64,000 bases of DNA from Clostridium fungisolvens (lineage in GTDB: Bacteria > Bacillota > Clostridia > Clostridiales > Clostridiaceae), in assembly GCF_014193895.1 (NCBI RefSeq), contig NZ_BLZR01000001.1, forward strand, positions 3,100,001-3,164,000. Reading direction: 5' to 3'. The position numbers were made by a program, and so were the translations under genes. How positions within the stretch are numbered: position 1 is the stretch's first letter; each line of letters starts with the position of its first letter. Positions 51,438 to 60,827 of this stretch are shown here, one piece after another. Below the pieces are notes generated by a model. It saw nothing but the letters and a program-made list of their open reading frames with translations. It did not search any database and was not told where the DNA came from.

Positions 51438-52832
51438 TTAGTCTTCGATTTTATCTATAGTTATTTCAGCATTAGTAGTCTTTATGAGCTTTGTCAAAGG
51501 CAAATCATCCTTTAAGCCTTCTGAGCTTTCTTTCATAAACATTATTTTTATAGTCTGTAAGATTAGTTTTAAATCAAGAAGTATAGAGTAATTCTTGATA
51601 TATAATATATCATATCTAACCTTATCTTCTGGCGTAGTTGAGTATTTACCTAGTACCTGAGCAAGTCCTGTAAGCCCTGCTTTCACAATAGTCCTATATT
51701 TATAATCCGGTATTTCATCTTTAAACTGTTCTACGAAAAATGGTCTTTCTGGTCTAGGGCCAACTACACTCATATCCCCTAAAAGTATATTAAAGAATTG
51801 TGGCAACTCATCAAGCCTTGTAGCTCTTAGAATTCTTCCAATCTTAGTTATTCTAGGGTCGGCTTCTCCAGCAAGCACTGGGCCAGTTAGTTTTTCAGCA
51901 TTCATTACCATAGTCCTAAACTTTAGCACAAAAAAACTTTTTTCATCTATAGTAACTCTTTCTTGCTTGTAGAATATTGTTCCTCCATCAGATAACTTTA
52001 TCGCTGCTATTACAATAAGCATAATAGGGCTAGAAAGTATTATTCCTACTAAAGATACAAGTATATCGAGTAAGCGCTTAAAAAATCTCGCTTCCAAGGT
52101 TAATCCTAACTTTTGAACTTTAAACATCGGTATATCATCCGCTCTGTTTAACTTTGAGTTAAGTATCGCAATTTCGTAGATATCAGGAATTATATATATA
52201 CTTTTTCTACTTGCAAGACAACTGTCTACTATTTTCTTTTTAATATTTAACTCTACATCATTACATATAAAAACCACATCTACGTTGTCTAAATAGTGAT
52301 CAATATTCTTGCTTTTACTACCGCATATATATTTTATTTTATATAGATCTCTTTGCTTTAACAATATCTTCTTAGTTAAATATTCTAATGAACTTTCTCC
52401 TATAACTAAACACTCTTTTACCCCATGAAAAGATCTGTTTATCTTCCACACAACAGTTCTCCAAATAGATAAAATTACAAATTGCACAATAGTACTTATA
52501 ACAAGAACCATTCTTGGATAGGCAAAGCCACGTGCAAAGAAAGTTATTCCTGCTGTTGTTATAAATAACGCAACAACTGTCAGCCCTATTGAATATATAG
52601 TTTCCGTAATACTCTTTTTTAGTAAATCACCAAGACCAAACACATACATATATATTAAATAAGCTATAACTATAAAAGGTATTATGTTAATGAATGGATT
52701 AAAGTTGTAATCTGGTGGGGTGGACTTAAACTGTATTAAAAAAGACAGATAAACTGAAAAAACAACTAAAACTGCATCTATAAAATAAGTACCAAATTTA
52801 AAAAACTCTGTAACTATATTGTTTCTCTTCAT
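51438..52832 (-). CDS. Undecaprenyl-phosphate sugar phosphotransferase (WcaJ-type priming enzyme)
   Basis: Starts exopolysaccharide repeat synthesis by placing a sugar-1-phosphate on undecaprenyl phosphate. 464 aa: four N-terminal membrane helices, CoA-binding-like region, a further helix (LVSLVGIILSSPIMLIVIAAI) and the catalytic C-terminus with KFRTMVMNAEKLTGP, ATRLDELPQFFNILLGDMSVVGPRPERP (in blocks) and GLTGLAQVLGKYSTT. Ribosome site GAGGTGAC. Sugar specificity not readable. Confidence 0.92.
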   Translation of the reverse strand: MKRNNIVTEFFKFGTYFIDAVLVVFSVYLSFLIQFKSTPPDYNFNPFINIIPFIVIAYLIYMYVFGLGDLLKKSITETIYSIGLTVVALFITTAGITFFARGFAYPRMVLVISTIVQFVILSIWRTVVWKINRSFHGVKECLVIGESSLEYLTKKILLKQRDLYKIKYICGSKSKNIDHYLDNVDVVFICNDVELNIKKKIVDSCLASRKSIYIIPDIYEIAILNSKLNRADDIPMFKVQKLGLTLEARFFKRLLDILVSLVGIILSSPIMLIVIAAIKLSDGGTIFYKQERVTIDEKSFFVLKFRTMVMNAEKLTGPVLAGEADPRITKIGRILRATRLDELPQFFNILLGDMSVVGPRPERPFFVEQFKDEIPDYKYRTIVKAGLTGLAQVLGKYSTTPEDKVRYDILYIKNYSILLDLKLILQTIKIMFMKESSEGLKDDLPLTKLIKTTNAEITIDKIED

Positions 52833-52904
52833 AAGTCACCTCTAAAACTTTTAAACTCTTAATAATTTTACACTCAATATATTTTAAAGTCAAATTATAT
52901 ATAG

Positions 52905-53001
52905 AGATAAACCACTTCGATCCGAAATCTATTTTTAAAACTCTCACGGGTTCTTGTGAGAGAATTTAAAAATATAAGCTCTATTACGAAGTGGTTCATC
53001 T
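52905..53001. repeat. Nested palindrome, family 1, element F (cpsB-priming transferase)
   Basis: Outer arms AGATAAACCACTTCG (52905-52919) and CGAAGTGGTTCATCT (52987-53001), 15 bp with one mismatch. The inner stem, CTCTCAC (52941-52947) with GTGAGAG (52956-52962), is extended by TTTAAA-type pairing. It lies in the 207-bp gap inside the EPS locus, where it could divide chain-length/kinase genes from transferase genes. Confidence 0.85.
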
Positions 53002-53039
53002 ATAAAAGTAAGAAAAAAAGAAGCAATTAGATGTACTAA

Positions 53040-53810
53040 TTACTTCTTACTAAATAATCTAGAAAACAAACTTGTTTTCTTTAACTCTCTTACTGGCAAC
53101 GGAGAAACCTCTTCCCCGTTCAATATATTAATTTCATTTTCTTTAATCCACTTATGTAATTCAGGGTTAAGTTCTTTTATACTAGATAGGGCTTTTTTAA
53201 CAAAGGTGTTTCTTCTCTCATTGTTATGTCCATCGCTTCCAACCATATGAACTAAATTTCTCTTAACTAATTGCTCTGCAGCTTCCTTTATCGTACTTCC
53301 ATAAGCACCAGTTAAGCTTCCTGCGTTAACCTGCGCAAGGTTCCCTTGCTCAACAAGATTTTTTAATATTTCTGGATTATTTGAAATTTTAAAATTTCGT
53401 TCCGGGTGAGCTAATATTGGAGTAACACCTTTTAGCCTTAGTTCATAAAACACATCTTCAGTATACAGAGGAAATTCTCTCATAGGAAGTTCTATAAGCA
53501 TATATTTTCTGTCATTCAGACACCAAATCAAACCATTGTTATAAAGATCTAAAAGGTTAGGAGTTATATAAACCTCTAACCCTTTAATCACATTTATACC
53601 TATATCTTGTCCTATTTCCTTAACCTTTAAAAACGTACTATCATAAGTATCTTTTTGTTGCTCGAATTCACCAGGTATATAGTGTGAAGTAGCACAAATA
53701 TGTGTTGCACCCTCCAAAGCAGAATTCTTAAGCATATCTTTTGTTATATCAAAAGACTGTGATCCATCATCTACATTAGGTATTATATGACTATGAAAAT
53801 CGATCATCAT
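53040..53810 (-). CDS. PHP-family protein-tyrosine phosphatase CpsB/YwqE
   Basis: Metal-dependent phosphatase acting on the tyrosine-rich tail of the cognate BY-kinase. 256 aa. PHP motifs: DFHSHIIPNVDDGSQS, CATSHYIPGEFE, IKGLEVYI, PILAHPERN and MVGSDGHNNERR. C-terminal KKTSLFSRLFSKK is basic. Two adjacent ATGs (53810, 53807) are both possible. Next to CpsD and CpsC, the standard three-gene control module. Confidence 0.92.
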   Translation of the reverse strand: MMIDFHSHIIPNVDDGSQSFDITKDMLKNSALEGATHICATSHYIPGEFEQQKDTYDSTFLKVKEIGQDIGINVIKGLEVYITPNLLDLYNNGLIWCLNDRKYMLIELPMREFPLYTEDVFYELRLKGVTPILAHPERNFKISNNPEILKNLVEQGNLAQVNAGSLTGAYGSTIKEAAEQLVKRNLVHMVGSDGHNNERRNTFVKKALSSIKELNPELHKWIKENEINILNGEEVSPLPVRELKKTSLFSRLFSKK

Positions 53811-53815
53811 ATCAC

Positions 53816-54496
53816 CTACTCTTTTTCGTAATAACCATAATACTTACTATAGTAATATTCGTTTGCTTTAGTTGGAACCATGTTTAAGACTACACCAACT
53901 AGCTTTCCGCCTACCTTGTCCAACATTTCCTTTGATTTTGCAATTGCTTTCTTTTCTGTCTTTCCATAAGAAGCTACAAGTAATGTTCCATCAGCATTAA
54001 CAGAAAGAATTTGAGCATCAGTAACTGCTAAAACTGGAGGTGCATCAATTAGAACTATATCAAATATTTCCTTGAATTCATTAAGATATTTAGTCATTGA
54101 TTTGCTACCTAAAAGTTCCGATGGATTAGGTGGCAAAGTACCACATGTTAGTATATAAAGATTCTTTATCTCTGTTGCTTTTAAACATTCTTCTATTTTG
54201 TTTTCACCTATTATTATATTTGCTAATCCTTTTGAGTTAGGAATACCAAATTTTTTGTGAATAGTAGGTCTTCTAAAATCGCAGTCTATAAGCAATACCT
54301 TTTTGCCTGCTTGAGACATTGAAGTAGCTAAATTTGATATAACAGTACTCTTACCTTCTGAAGGACTTGATGAAGTGACTACAATCACACGCATTTCTTC
54401 GTCAAGAGAAGAGTATTGTATATTTGTTCGTAGAGTTCTAAAAGCCTCAGCCCCTCTAGATTTATTATTAACTAAAGAAATTAAATTCTTATCCAT
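53816..54496 (-). CDS. Bacterial tyrosine kinase CpsD/YwqD
   Basis: Cytoplasmic BY-kinase that regulates polysaccharide chain length with its activator Wzz/CpsC. 226 aa. N-terminal FRTLRTNIQYSS, Walker A SSSPSEGKSTVISNLA, Walker A' LLIDCDFRRP, Walker B IVLIDAPPV, and a C-terminal tyrosine cluster (NEYYYSKYYGYYEKE, seven Tyr), the autophosphorylation site. Follows the activator by 12 bp. Confidence 0.95.
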   Translation of the reverse strand: MDKNLISLVNNKSRGAEAFRTLRTNIQYSSLDEEMRVIVVTSSSPSEGKSTVISNLATSMSQAGKKVLLIDCDFRRPTIHKKFGIPNSKGLANIIIGENKIEECLKATEIKNLYILTCGTLPPNPSELLGSKSMTKYLNEFKEIFDIVLIDAPPVLAVTDAQILSVNADGTLLVASYGKTEKKAIAKSKEMLDKVGGKLVGVVLNMVPTKANEYYYSKYYGYYEKE

Positions 54497-54508
54497 TGGC
54501 TTCCTCCA

Positions 54509-55174
54509 TTATTCTTCAATTGTAGGAATTACACCTATTACAGGAACCCCAAGTAATCTTGTCAATTCTTCTTCATCTTTAACTGTATTGTCAAGATATT
54601 CTATTAAGAAAACAATACCTATAGACAACATAAGACCAACAAACAATGCTACAGCAATATTTAAAAGCGGTCTTGGACTATCTGGACTTGTTGGTTCTAC
54701 AGCATCATCAACCAACTTAATATTGTCTTGATTGTAAATTTCAATTGATTCCTTTTTTAAGGATTTAGCAATTTGATTTGCAATCTTTGCAACTTGACTT
54801 TTATCCTTTGATTTTACTGTAATAGTTAAAAATTCAGTATCACCTTTTGGTGCAACAGAAATCATCTTAATTAGCTGATCTGCATTCATATCTAAATTTA
54901 ACTCATTTATTACATCATTAGCAACAGTTTTAGTCTGAACAAAGATACTATAGGTTTTAACCATCTTTTGATACATCATCACATCGTTATAGTTTTCCTT
55001 TGTAGCAGAGTCACTCTTTTGATTTTGTCCAATCAGTACAGATATATCAGCTTTATAAACTGGTTTTATTACAAAGTAGCTCACTACTGCACTTATCAAG
55101 GTACAACTTAAGGTTATTAAAATAACTAATAATAATCTTTTTCTCACAATGTTAAAGTATTCTTTTAATTCCAT
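54509..55174 (-). CDS. Wzz-type chain-length regulator and kinase activator CpsC/YwqC
   Basis: 221 aa. Two membrane helices (residues about 15-36 and 172-194), an extracytoplasmic Wzz domain between them (VYKADISVLIGQNQ; SVAPKGDTEFLTITVKSKD), a proline motif SPDSPRP before helix two, and a short cytoplasmic tail that in relatives activates CpsD. MELKEYFNIVRKR is the usual start. Confidence 0.93.
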   Translation of the reverse strand: MELKEYFNIVRKRLLLVILITLSCTLISAVVSYFVIKPVYKADISVLIGQNQKSDSATKENYNDVMMYQKMVKTYSIFVQTKTVANDVINELNLDMNADQLIKMISVAPKGDTEFLTITVKSKDKSQVAKIANQIAKSLKKESIEIYNQDNIKLVDDAVEPTSPDSPRPLLNIAVALFVGLMLSIGIVFLIEYLDNTVKDEEELTRLLGVPVIGVIPTIEE

Positions 55175-55177
55175 TAA

Positions 55178-56275
55178 TTATCCCCCTATTATTTTATTTA
55201 GCTGTTTAACAATTTCATCATTTGGCTCAAGCTTGTTAGCTATATCTAAGTGGATCTTTGCATCATCCATTTTTCCAATATTGTAATAGCACATTACTAG
55301 ATTAGTACATATCTCAACATCTTTAGTTGCTTCAAAAGCTTTTCTAAAATACATTATTGCATTTTCAAAATCTCCGATAGCAGCATAATTTATTCCCAAT
55401 TCATTTACAGTCTCTACAATAGAGCTGTCTATTTCTAAACTCTCATTTAAATAATATATTGCTTTTTCATAGTTATCAAGCTTTCTATATGATAAACCAA
55501 TATAATAATATATGAGTGGATTATCTTCAAATTTGTCTAATAAAGGCAGAAGTTTCTTTATGGCTTCTAAAGGATTAACATCAATCTCTTCTTTTCCTTT
55601 CTCATATGCAACTATATCAGAAACCTCTAAGAAAAGTTGTTCGATCTCAGTTGATCTTTCTCCACCAAGTCTTATATATTCGTTAAGAGACATTAAGACC
55701 TTTGAATATTCTCCTTCATCTTTAAGCGTCAGCGCCTCATACATATATGGTAAAGCGCTCTTAGGATAAACCTTTTTGTAATTTTCTATATCTTCGAGAT
55801 GTAAATTTTTAAAATCTCTATTATTTTCTCTTATTGTACTTCCTACTACTAATAGCTTTTCAAAGATTTCCTCTTCCCCGTACGACCTACATAGTCCTCT
55901 TAAAAGCACATAACTATCATTATAATTTCCTTGTTTAACTTTTGATGCAACTATTCCTTTAATAGCTTCTTTTGAATTGCTTATTGAATCCAAGATACTT
56001 TTATAATCTTCATTATAGGAAAACTTCTCATCTGCACCTATAGCATAAAACATTCCTTCAATAAATTCATATAATGGTATATCTTTAAGTTCTTGATTTT
56101 GTTTTACTTTTTCCGCTAAAAATTCCATACTTACCGGAATAAATAACTCTTTATTTTTTAACTTTACTTGTTTATCACTTATCTTTTTTAAAAAAGCCTC
56201 AACATTTCTTATTTCTAAAAATAATAATTTAGATAGCTTATCCTTAAAAAGTGAATTATAGTCCAATACATTCAC
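55178..56275 (-). CDS. TPR-repeat protein leading the exopolysaccharide operon
   Basis: 365 aa, soluble, no signal seen. Tetratricopeptide-like repeats in the C-terminal half: PLIYYYIGLSYRKLDNYEKAIYYLN, ETVNELGINYAAIGDFENAIMYF, EICTNLVMCYYNIGKMDDAKIHL (cited in parts). The N-terminal half is helical and not recognised. It ends 3 bp before cpsC, so it is translated with the Wzz module; a scaffold or regulator role is a guess. Start is a GTG at 56275 and uncertain. Confidence 0.8.
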   Translation of the reverse strand: MNVLDYNSLFKDKLSKLLFLEIRNVEAFLKKISDKQVKLKNKELFIPVSMEFLAEKVKQNQELKDIPLYEFIEGMFYAIGADEKFSYNEDYKSILDSISNSKEAIKGIVASKVKQGNYNDSYVLLRGLCRSYGEEEIFEKLLVVGSTIRENNRDFKNLHLEDIENYKKVYPKSALPYMYEALTLKDEGEYSKVLMSLNEYIRLGGERSTEIEQLFLEVSDIVAYEKGKEEIDVNPLEAIKKLLPLLDKFEDNPLIYYYIGLSYRKLDNYEKAIYYLNESLEIDSSIVETVNELGINYAAIGDFENAIMYFRKAFEATKDVEICTNLVMCYYNIGKMDDAKIHLDIANKLEPNDEIVKQLNKIIGG

Positions 56276-56577
56276 CCCATTGTTTAATTCTTTCTATAAT
56301 ATTGTAAAATAATCAATAATATTCTTCATGTGTACATCAAGTAGCATAATATATTATATATAGATAAACCACTTCATTTTAGAATCTACATTTTCAAAAC
56401 TCCTCTCAGAAACCAGAGGAGTTTTGAAAATAGTTTGCAGCTTGAAGTGGTACCTTTTAAGTAAACTAGTTTTTAATAAAATTCTATCTTTTCAATTTTA
56501 TCAATAAAATCTTCAAATAGAAACTCAAAATATATCATTATTAAACAACTTGTTTATCCTTAATCATATTTTCAAAT
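56276..56577. other. pgcA-TPR gene gap
   Basis: No gene. Contains family-1 element G (56362-56453) and the presumed EPS operon promoter just upstream of 56275, for which I find only TATA-rich sequence. Confidence 0.5.
56362..56453. repeat. Nested palindrome, family 1, element G (pgcA-EPS operon)
   Basis: Outer arms ACCACTTCA (56368-56376) and TGAAGTGGT (56443-56451); a perfect 17-bp inner stem pairs 56390-56406 (ATTTTCAAAACTCCTCT) with 56415-56431. The inner stem resembles those of elements B and F. Confidence 0.88.
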
Positions 56578-58308
56578 TTAACTTAATTTTTCGTTTATAA
56601 TTTTCATCACTTCTTCAGTATACTTCTTTATCTTATTTTCTGCATCTACTAAGCTGCTGCCAACAATGGATAAGTATACCTTCATCTTTGGTTCAGTACC
56701 AGAAGGCCTAACTACAAACCAAGAATCATCTTCTAATATATACTTAAGAACATTAGATTTAGGCAAATCTATAGAATTTACAGAATTACTTACAACATCT
56801 ACTTCTTCACTCTTCTTATAATCGAATCTCTTAACTATCTTAACTCCATTTACATTAGATACTGGATTATTTCTCATATTATCTATGCAACTTGCTATCT
56901 TTTCTTGACCTTCTTTTCCTTTTAATTCTAGAGAAACTAGGTTTTCTTTATAGAACCCATATTCATTATAAATCTCGATTAAGCCATCGTATAATGTCTT
57001 ACCTTTTGATTTATAATAAAGAGTCATTTCTGCAATTAACATAGATGCGATAACAGCATCTTTATCTCTTACAAATTCTCCTGCTAGGTATCCATAGCTT
57101 TCTTCAAAACCAAAAAGATATTTATGACTTCCTGTTTCTTCAAACTCTCTAATCTTTTCTCCAATGTATTTAAATCCTGTTAATACATCTATTAACGTAA
57201 CATTATAGTGAGCAGCCATCTTTCTTACTGCTTCAGTTGTTACAATCGTCTTAATTACTGCACCATTGCTAGGTAAACTATTTGTGTCTTTAAGCGCATC
57301 TAGTACATAATGAGTTAAAAGCATTCCAGTTTGATTTCCTGTTAAAACCTTATACTCACCTTCATTATCCTTAACAACAACTCCAATTCTATCACAGTCT
57401 GGATCTGTTCCAAAGATTATATCTGGTTGAACTTCTTTTGCTAGTTCTAAAGCTAACTTAAATACAGCTGGTTCTTCAGGATTAGGATATGATGCAGTCG
57501 GGAAGTTTCCATCTGGTTTTTCTTGTTCTTTTACTACATGTAAATTCTCATAACCTAACTCATTCAAAACTCTTCTCACAGGAATATTGCCTGACCCATG
57601 AATCGGAGTATATATTATCTTTAAATCTTTAGCATTCGAATTAACTAACTCTTTTCTTATTGTTAAAGCTTTAACTGCATCTATATAAGTTTTATCTATA
57701 TCTTCACCTATATATTCAAGTAGTCCTTTTTCTAACGCTTCTTCCTCGCTTAAGGTTTTAATATCAGCGTAATCAGATATAGCATTTACGTATCCTATTA
57801 TCTTCTTTGCTGGTTCATCTGTAACTTGTCCACCATCATCGCCATATACCTTATATCCATTATATTGCTTAGGATTATGAGACGCTGTTATTACAATACC
57901 AGATTTACAGTTTAATTTTCTAACTGTATATGATAGCATTGGTGTTGGTCTTAAATCTTCAAATAGATATACTTTTATGTTATTTGCACACAAAGTTAAA
58001 GCTGCAGCTTTAGCAAATTCTCTTGACATATTTCTTGAGTCATATGCAATAGCAGCTGATTTACCTTCTGTATATGCTTCATTTATATAATCAGCAAGCC
58101 CTTGAGTAGCCTTTCCAACAGTATATATATTCATCCTGTTAGTTCCTGCACCAATAACGCCTCTTAGCCCACCTGTACCAAAATCTAATTCTTTATAAAA
58201 TCTATCTTCAATTTCTTTCTCATCAGTTATTCTTCTTAATTCATTCTTTATATCTTCATTAATAGTAGGTGATTGTATCCATTGTTCGTATTTTTCACTG
58301 TATGTCAT
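56578..58308 (-). CDS. Phosphoglucomutase/phosphomannomutase (PgcA type)
   Basis: Interconverts glucose 6-phosphate and glucose 1-phosphate, feeding UDP-sugars for the neighbouring exopolysaccharide. 576 aa, alpha-D-phosphohexomutase fold. FGTGGLRGVIGAGTNRMN, the phosphoserine loop ITASHNPKQYNGYKVYGDDG (active Ser after TA), the metal motif DPDCDR, GFEESYGYLAG sugar loop and the phosphate loop RPSGTEPKMKVY. Separate promoter; relation to the EPS operon is by function and position. Confidence 0.95.
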   Translation of the reverse strand: MTYSEKYEQWIQSPTINEDIKNELRRITDEKEIEDRFYKELDFGTGGLRGVIGAGTNRMNIYTVGKATQGLADYINEAYTEGKSAAIAYDSRNMSREFAKAAALTLCANNIKVYLFEDLRPTPMLSYTVRKLNCKSGIVITASHNPKQYNGYKVYGDDGGQVTDEPAKKIIGYVNAISDYADIKTLSEEEALEKGLLEYIGEDIDKTYIDAVKALTIRKELVNSNAKDLKIIYTPIHGSGNIPVRRVLNELGYENLHVVKEQEKPDGNFPTASYPNPEEPAVFKLALELAKEVQPDIIFGTDPDCDRIGVVVKDNEGEYKVLTGNQTGMLLTHYVLDALKDTNSLPSNGAVIKTIVTTEAVRKMAAHYNVTLIDVLTGFKYIGEKIREFEETGSHKYLFGFEESYGYLAGEFVRDKDAVIASMLIAEMTLYYKSKGKTLYDGLIEIYNEYGFYKENLVSLELKGKEGQEKIASCIDNMRNNPVSNVNGVKIVKRFDYKKSEEVDVVSNSVNSIDLPKSNVLKYILEDDSWFVVRPSGTEPKMKVYLSIVGSSLVDAENKIKKYTEEVMKIINEKLS

Positions 58309-58619
58309 TATTATCCCTCCTTATAATTTAACATTAAATATTATACACTAAAAAATGGACAATTAAAACTTTTATATACAAATTTATGAAATTATATGAA
58401 TTATATACTAGTTAATATATCTTTATCTTGTAATTTTTTACGCATCTTATTTTTATAATAAATGTGATGAAATTCTCACAGTATATCTATCTTTCTTTTT
58501 TCACTATATGAGTCAATAAATTTTAAAAAAACGTTACGTAATGGAACTATTGCCTAACTTTATGTATATCATGTTTTTCTAAAGAGTAAAAATAAACCCT
58601 ATGTAGTCATAGGGCTTAG
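58309..58619. other. Gap between L25 and phosphoglucomutase
   Basis: No gene. A TATAAT near 58337-58342 on the minus strand is a candidate -10 for the mutase, but its -35 is poor. The L25 terminator at 58595-58617 is at the other end. Confidence 0.45.
58595..58617 (-). terminator. Terminator of the L25 gene
   Basis: CCCTATG (58597-58603) pairs with CATAGGG (58608-58614), loop of 4, followed on the minus strand by TTTATTTTTACTC. It starts 3 bp after the stop codon. Confidence 0.85.
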
Positions 58620-59204
58620 TTATCCTTTTTTCTCTTCTGGCTCCACAGCCTCTACTACCTTTTGCTCGTAGCTCACAGAACCAAGGACAGTATTTAAGTC
58701 ATCAACTATTGATATTTCTGCTCCTACTTCCAAATCACATACCTTATAAGTGCTTCCTATAGTAGATTGAGAAACATCTAGCTCTAAAAATTTAGGCAAC
58801 TTATCTGGAGTACAGCTTACCTTTACTGCTGACTTTTCTTTTTGAATTATAGCTCCGTAAGAATTTATTACTCCCTCTCCTTTAAAGTGAACTGGTACAG
58901 TTGTAATAATCTTTTGGTCTTTATCTATAGACTCTAAATCTAAGTGAATTATTTTATGTGTAACAGGATCTCTTTGAAGTTCTTTAATTAGTACTTTCTT
59001 TTTTTGTTGTTCTAAGTCGATATCAATTACACCATGCTCGCCATGTTCAAATATAATTTGATTTAATTCTAATTCACCTATTTCGAACATAAAGTTCTGC
59101 ATTCCTTTTCCATATACAACGCCTGGAACCTTTCCTGCTCTTCTTACCTTATTAGCTGTTTTACCTATTTTGTTACTTCTACTGTTCAATTTAATATTTT
59201 CCAC
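58620..59204 (-). CDS. Ribosomal protein L25/general stress protein Ctc
   Basis: 5S rRNA-binding protein. 194 aa, the long two-domain TL5/Ctc form. N-terminal L25 domain (SRSNKIGKTANKVRRAGKVPGVVYGKG; LQRDPVTHKIIHLDL), C-terminal beta domain (VPVHFKGEGVIN...EVSCTPDKLPKFLELDVS-like region) and an acidic tail. Start GTG at 59204 with AGGAGGG. Divergent from the decarboxylase gene. Confidence 0.92.
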   Translation of the reverse strand: MENIKLNSRSNKIGKTANKVRRAGKVPGVVYGKGMQNFMFEIGELELNQIIFEHGEHGVIDIDLEQQKKKVLIKELQRDPVTHKIIHLDLESIDKDQKIITTVPVHFKGEGVINSYGAIIQKEKSAVKVSCTPDKLPKFLELDVSQSTIGSTYKVCDLEVGAEISIVDDLNTVLGSVSYEQKVVEAVEPEEKKG

Positions 59205-59351
59205 TTTAATCCCTCCTGCCTTATAGTATTGTCAGAAGAAATAAATATTATTCATATCAATTTTTTTATTGCATTACAGTTACTCATAACATATAATTAT
59301 ATTGTTTTTCATAAAAGATATTTATTTGTTGAAAGAAGGTGCGGTATCAAA

Positions 59352-60815
59352 GTGTACAGATTTGACCAAAATGAAACTCCTTTGTTTGATGCCCTAATGG
59401 AATATGTAGATAGAGATACAATTCCATTTCACGTTCCTGGTCATAAGAAAGGCGTAGGAATAGATGAGGAATTCAAAAACTTTATAGGTGAAAACCCATT
59501 TAAGATAGACGTAACGGTGTTTAAATTAGTTGATAGTCTACATCATCCCACAGGACCAATAAAAAAAGCACAAGAGCTAGCTGCTGATGCATATGGTTCA
59601 GATGCTTCGTTTTTCTCAATCCACGGAACCTCAGGTGCAATTCAAGCCATGATTATGTCTGTGGTAAGTCAAGGAGACAAGATAATTGTCCCTAGAAATG
59701 TCCACAAATCAATTACAGCTGGAATAATACTTAGCGGAGCAGTTCCTGTGTTTATGCAACCAGAGCTTGATAAAAAATTAGGTATAGCTCATGGTGTTAC
59801 CCCTGCAACAGTAAAAAGAGTTTTAGAAGAAAATAAAGATGCTAAGGCTGTATTAATAATAAACCCAACGTACTATGGTGTTGCAACCGCAATCAAGGAA
59901 ATTGCTGATATTGTTCACAGTTATGATATTCCTTTAATAGTAGATGAAGCTCATGGTCCTCATCTAAAGTTTAATGAAAAACTCCCTATGTCTGCAATGG
60001 AAGCAGGTGCTGATATCTGTGCACAAAGCACTCATAAAATAATTGGAGCGTTGACTCAGTGTTCTTTACTTCAAGTTAAAAGCAATTATATTGACCCTGC
60101 AAGAGTTCAGCAAGTTCTGAACTTACTTCAAACAACTTCACCATCTTACATTTTGATGGCAAGTTTAGATTGTGCTAGAAGGCAAATTGCTTTAAATGGA
60201 GAAGAACTTTTAGATAAAACTATAGATTTAGCTAATTATGCTCGAACTGAAATAAATAAGATTAATGGTTTCTACTGTTTTGGCGAAGAAATACTAGGAA
60301 GACCTGGAGTTGTAGCTTTAGATCCAACTAAGATTACTATAACTTGTAGAGACTTAGGAATTACAGGATATGAATTAGATATGATATTATCAAACAAATA
60401 TCATATACAAATGGAACTTTCTGATTTATATAGCGTACTTGCTGTAGGTTCTTTTGGAGATACAAAAGAAAGTATAGATAAGTTATTACACGCACTTAGA
60501 GAGATATCTGATGAATATTCTTCTAAAGGAAAAGTAAGACCTGACTTTTTAGATATACCATCTATTCCTGAGAGTGTTCTTATTCCAAGAGATGCTTTTA
60601 ATAGCCAAAAAGAATCAATACTTCTTAGAGATAGCATCGGAAAAGTAAGTGGCGAATTCTTGCTTGCATATCCACCTGGTATTCCACTTCTTTGCCCTGG
60701 TGAGATAATAACAGAAGAAATTATAAAATATGTTGAAGAACTAAAAGAGGTTGGTCTTTACGTACAAGGTACTGAAGACTCAAAGGTTGAATATATTAAA
60801 GTAGTTTCAAAATAA
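59352..60815 (+). CDS. Orn/Lys/Arg decarboxylase-type PLP enzyme (SpeA/YaaO group)
   Basis: Fold-type I PLP enzyme, probably decarboxylates arginine or lysine in polyamine synthesis; substrate not determinable. About 487 aa from GTG at 59352 (GAAGGTG upstream); the frame is open 41 codons further but that part is not conserved. Motifs: IPFHVPGHKKGVG, SFFSIHGTSGAIQAMI, VPRNVHKSITAG, IVDEAHGPHLKF and the Schiff-base lysine in AQSTHKIIGALTQ. C-terminal domain with LAYPPGIPLLCPGE. Followed by an unusual repeated terminator region. Confidence 0.9.
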   Translation: MYRFDQNETPLFDALMEYVDRDTIPFHVPGHKKGVGIDEEFKNFIGENPFKIDVTVFKLVDSLHHPTGPIKKAQELAADAYGSDASFFSIHGTSGAIQAMIMSVVSQGDKIIVPRNVHKSITAGIILSGAVPVFMQPELDKKLGIAHGVTPATVKRVLEENKDAKAVLIINPTYYGVATAIKEIADIVHSYDIPLIVDEAHGPHLKFNEKLPMSAMEAGADICAQSTHKIIGALTQCSLLQVKSNYIDPARVQQVLNLLQTTSPSYILMASLDCARRQIALNGEELLDKTIDLANYARTEINKINGFYCFGEEILGRPGVVALDPTKITITCRDLGITGYELDMILSNKYHIQMELSDLYSVLAVGSFGDTKESIDKLLHALREISDEYSSKGKVRPDFLDIPSIPESVLIPRDAFNSQKESILLRDSIGKVSGEFLLAYPPGIPLLCPGEIITEEIIKYVEELKEVGLYVQGTEDSKVEYIKVVSK

Positions 60816-60827
60816 ACTTTAATATAA

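Noticed and set aside
58320..58400. Promoter of phosphoglucomutase at TATAAT 58337-58342.
   Set aside because: The -10 is perfect but no acceptable -35 lies 16-18 nt upstream; kept only as a note in the gap entry.
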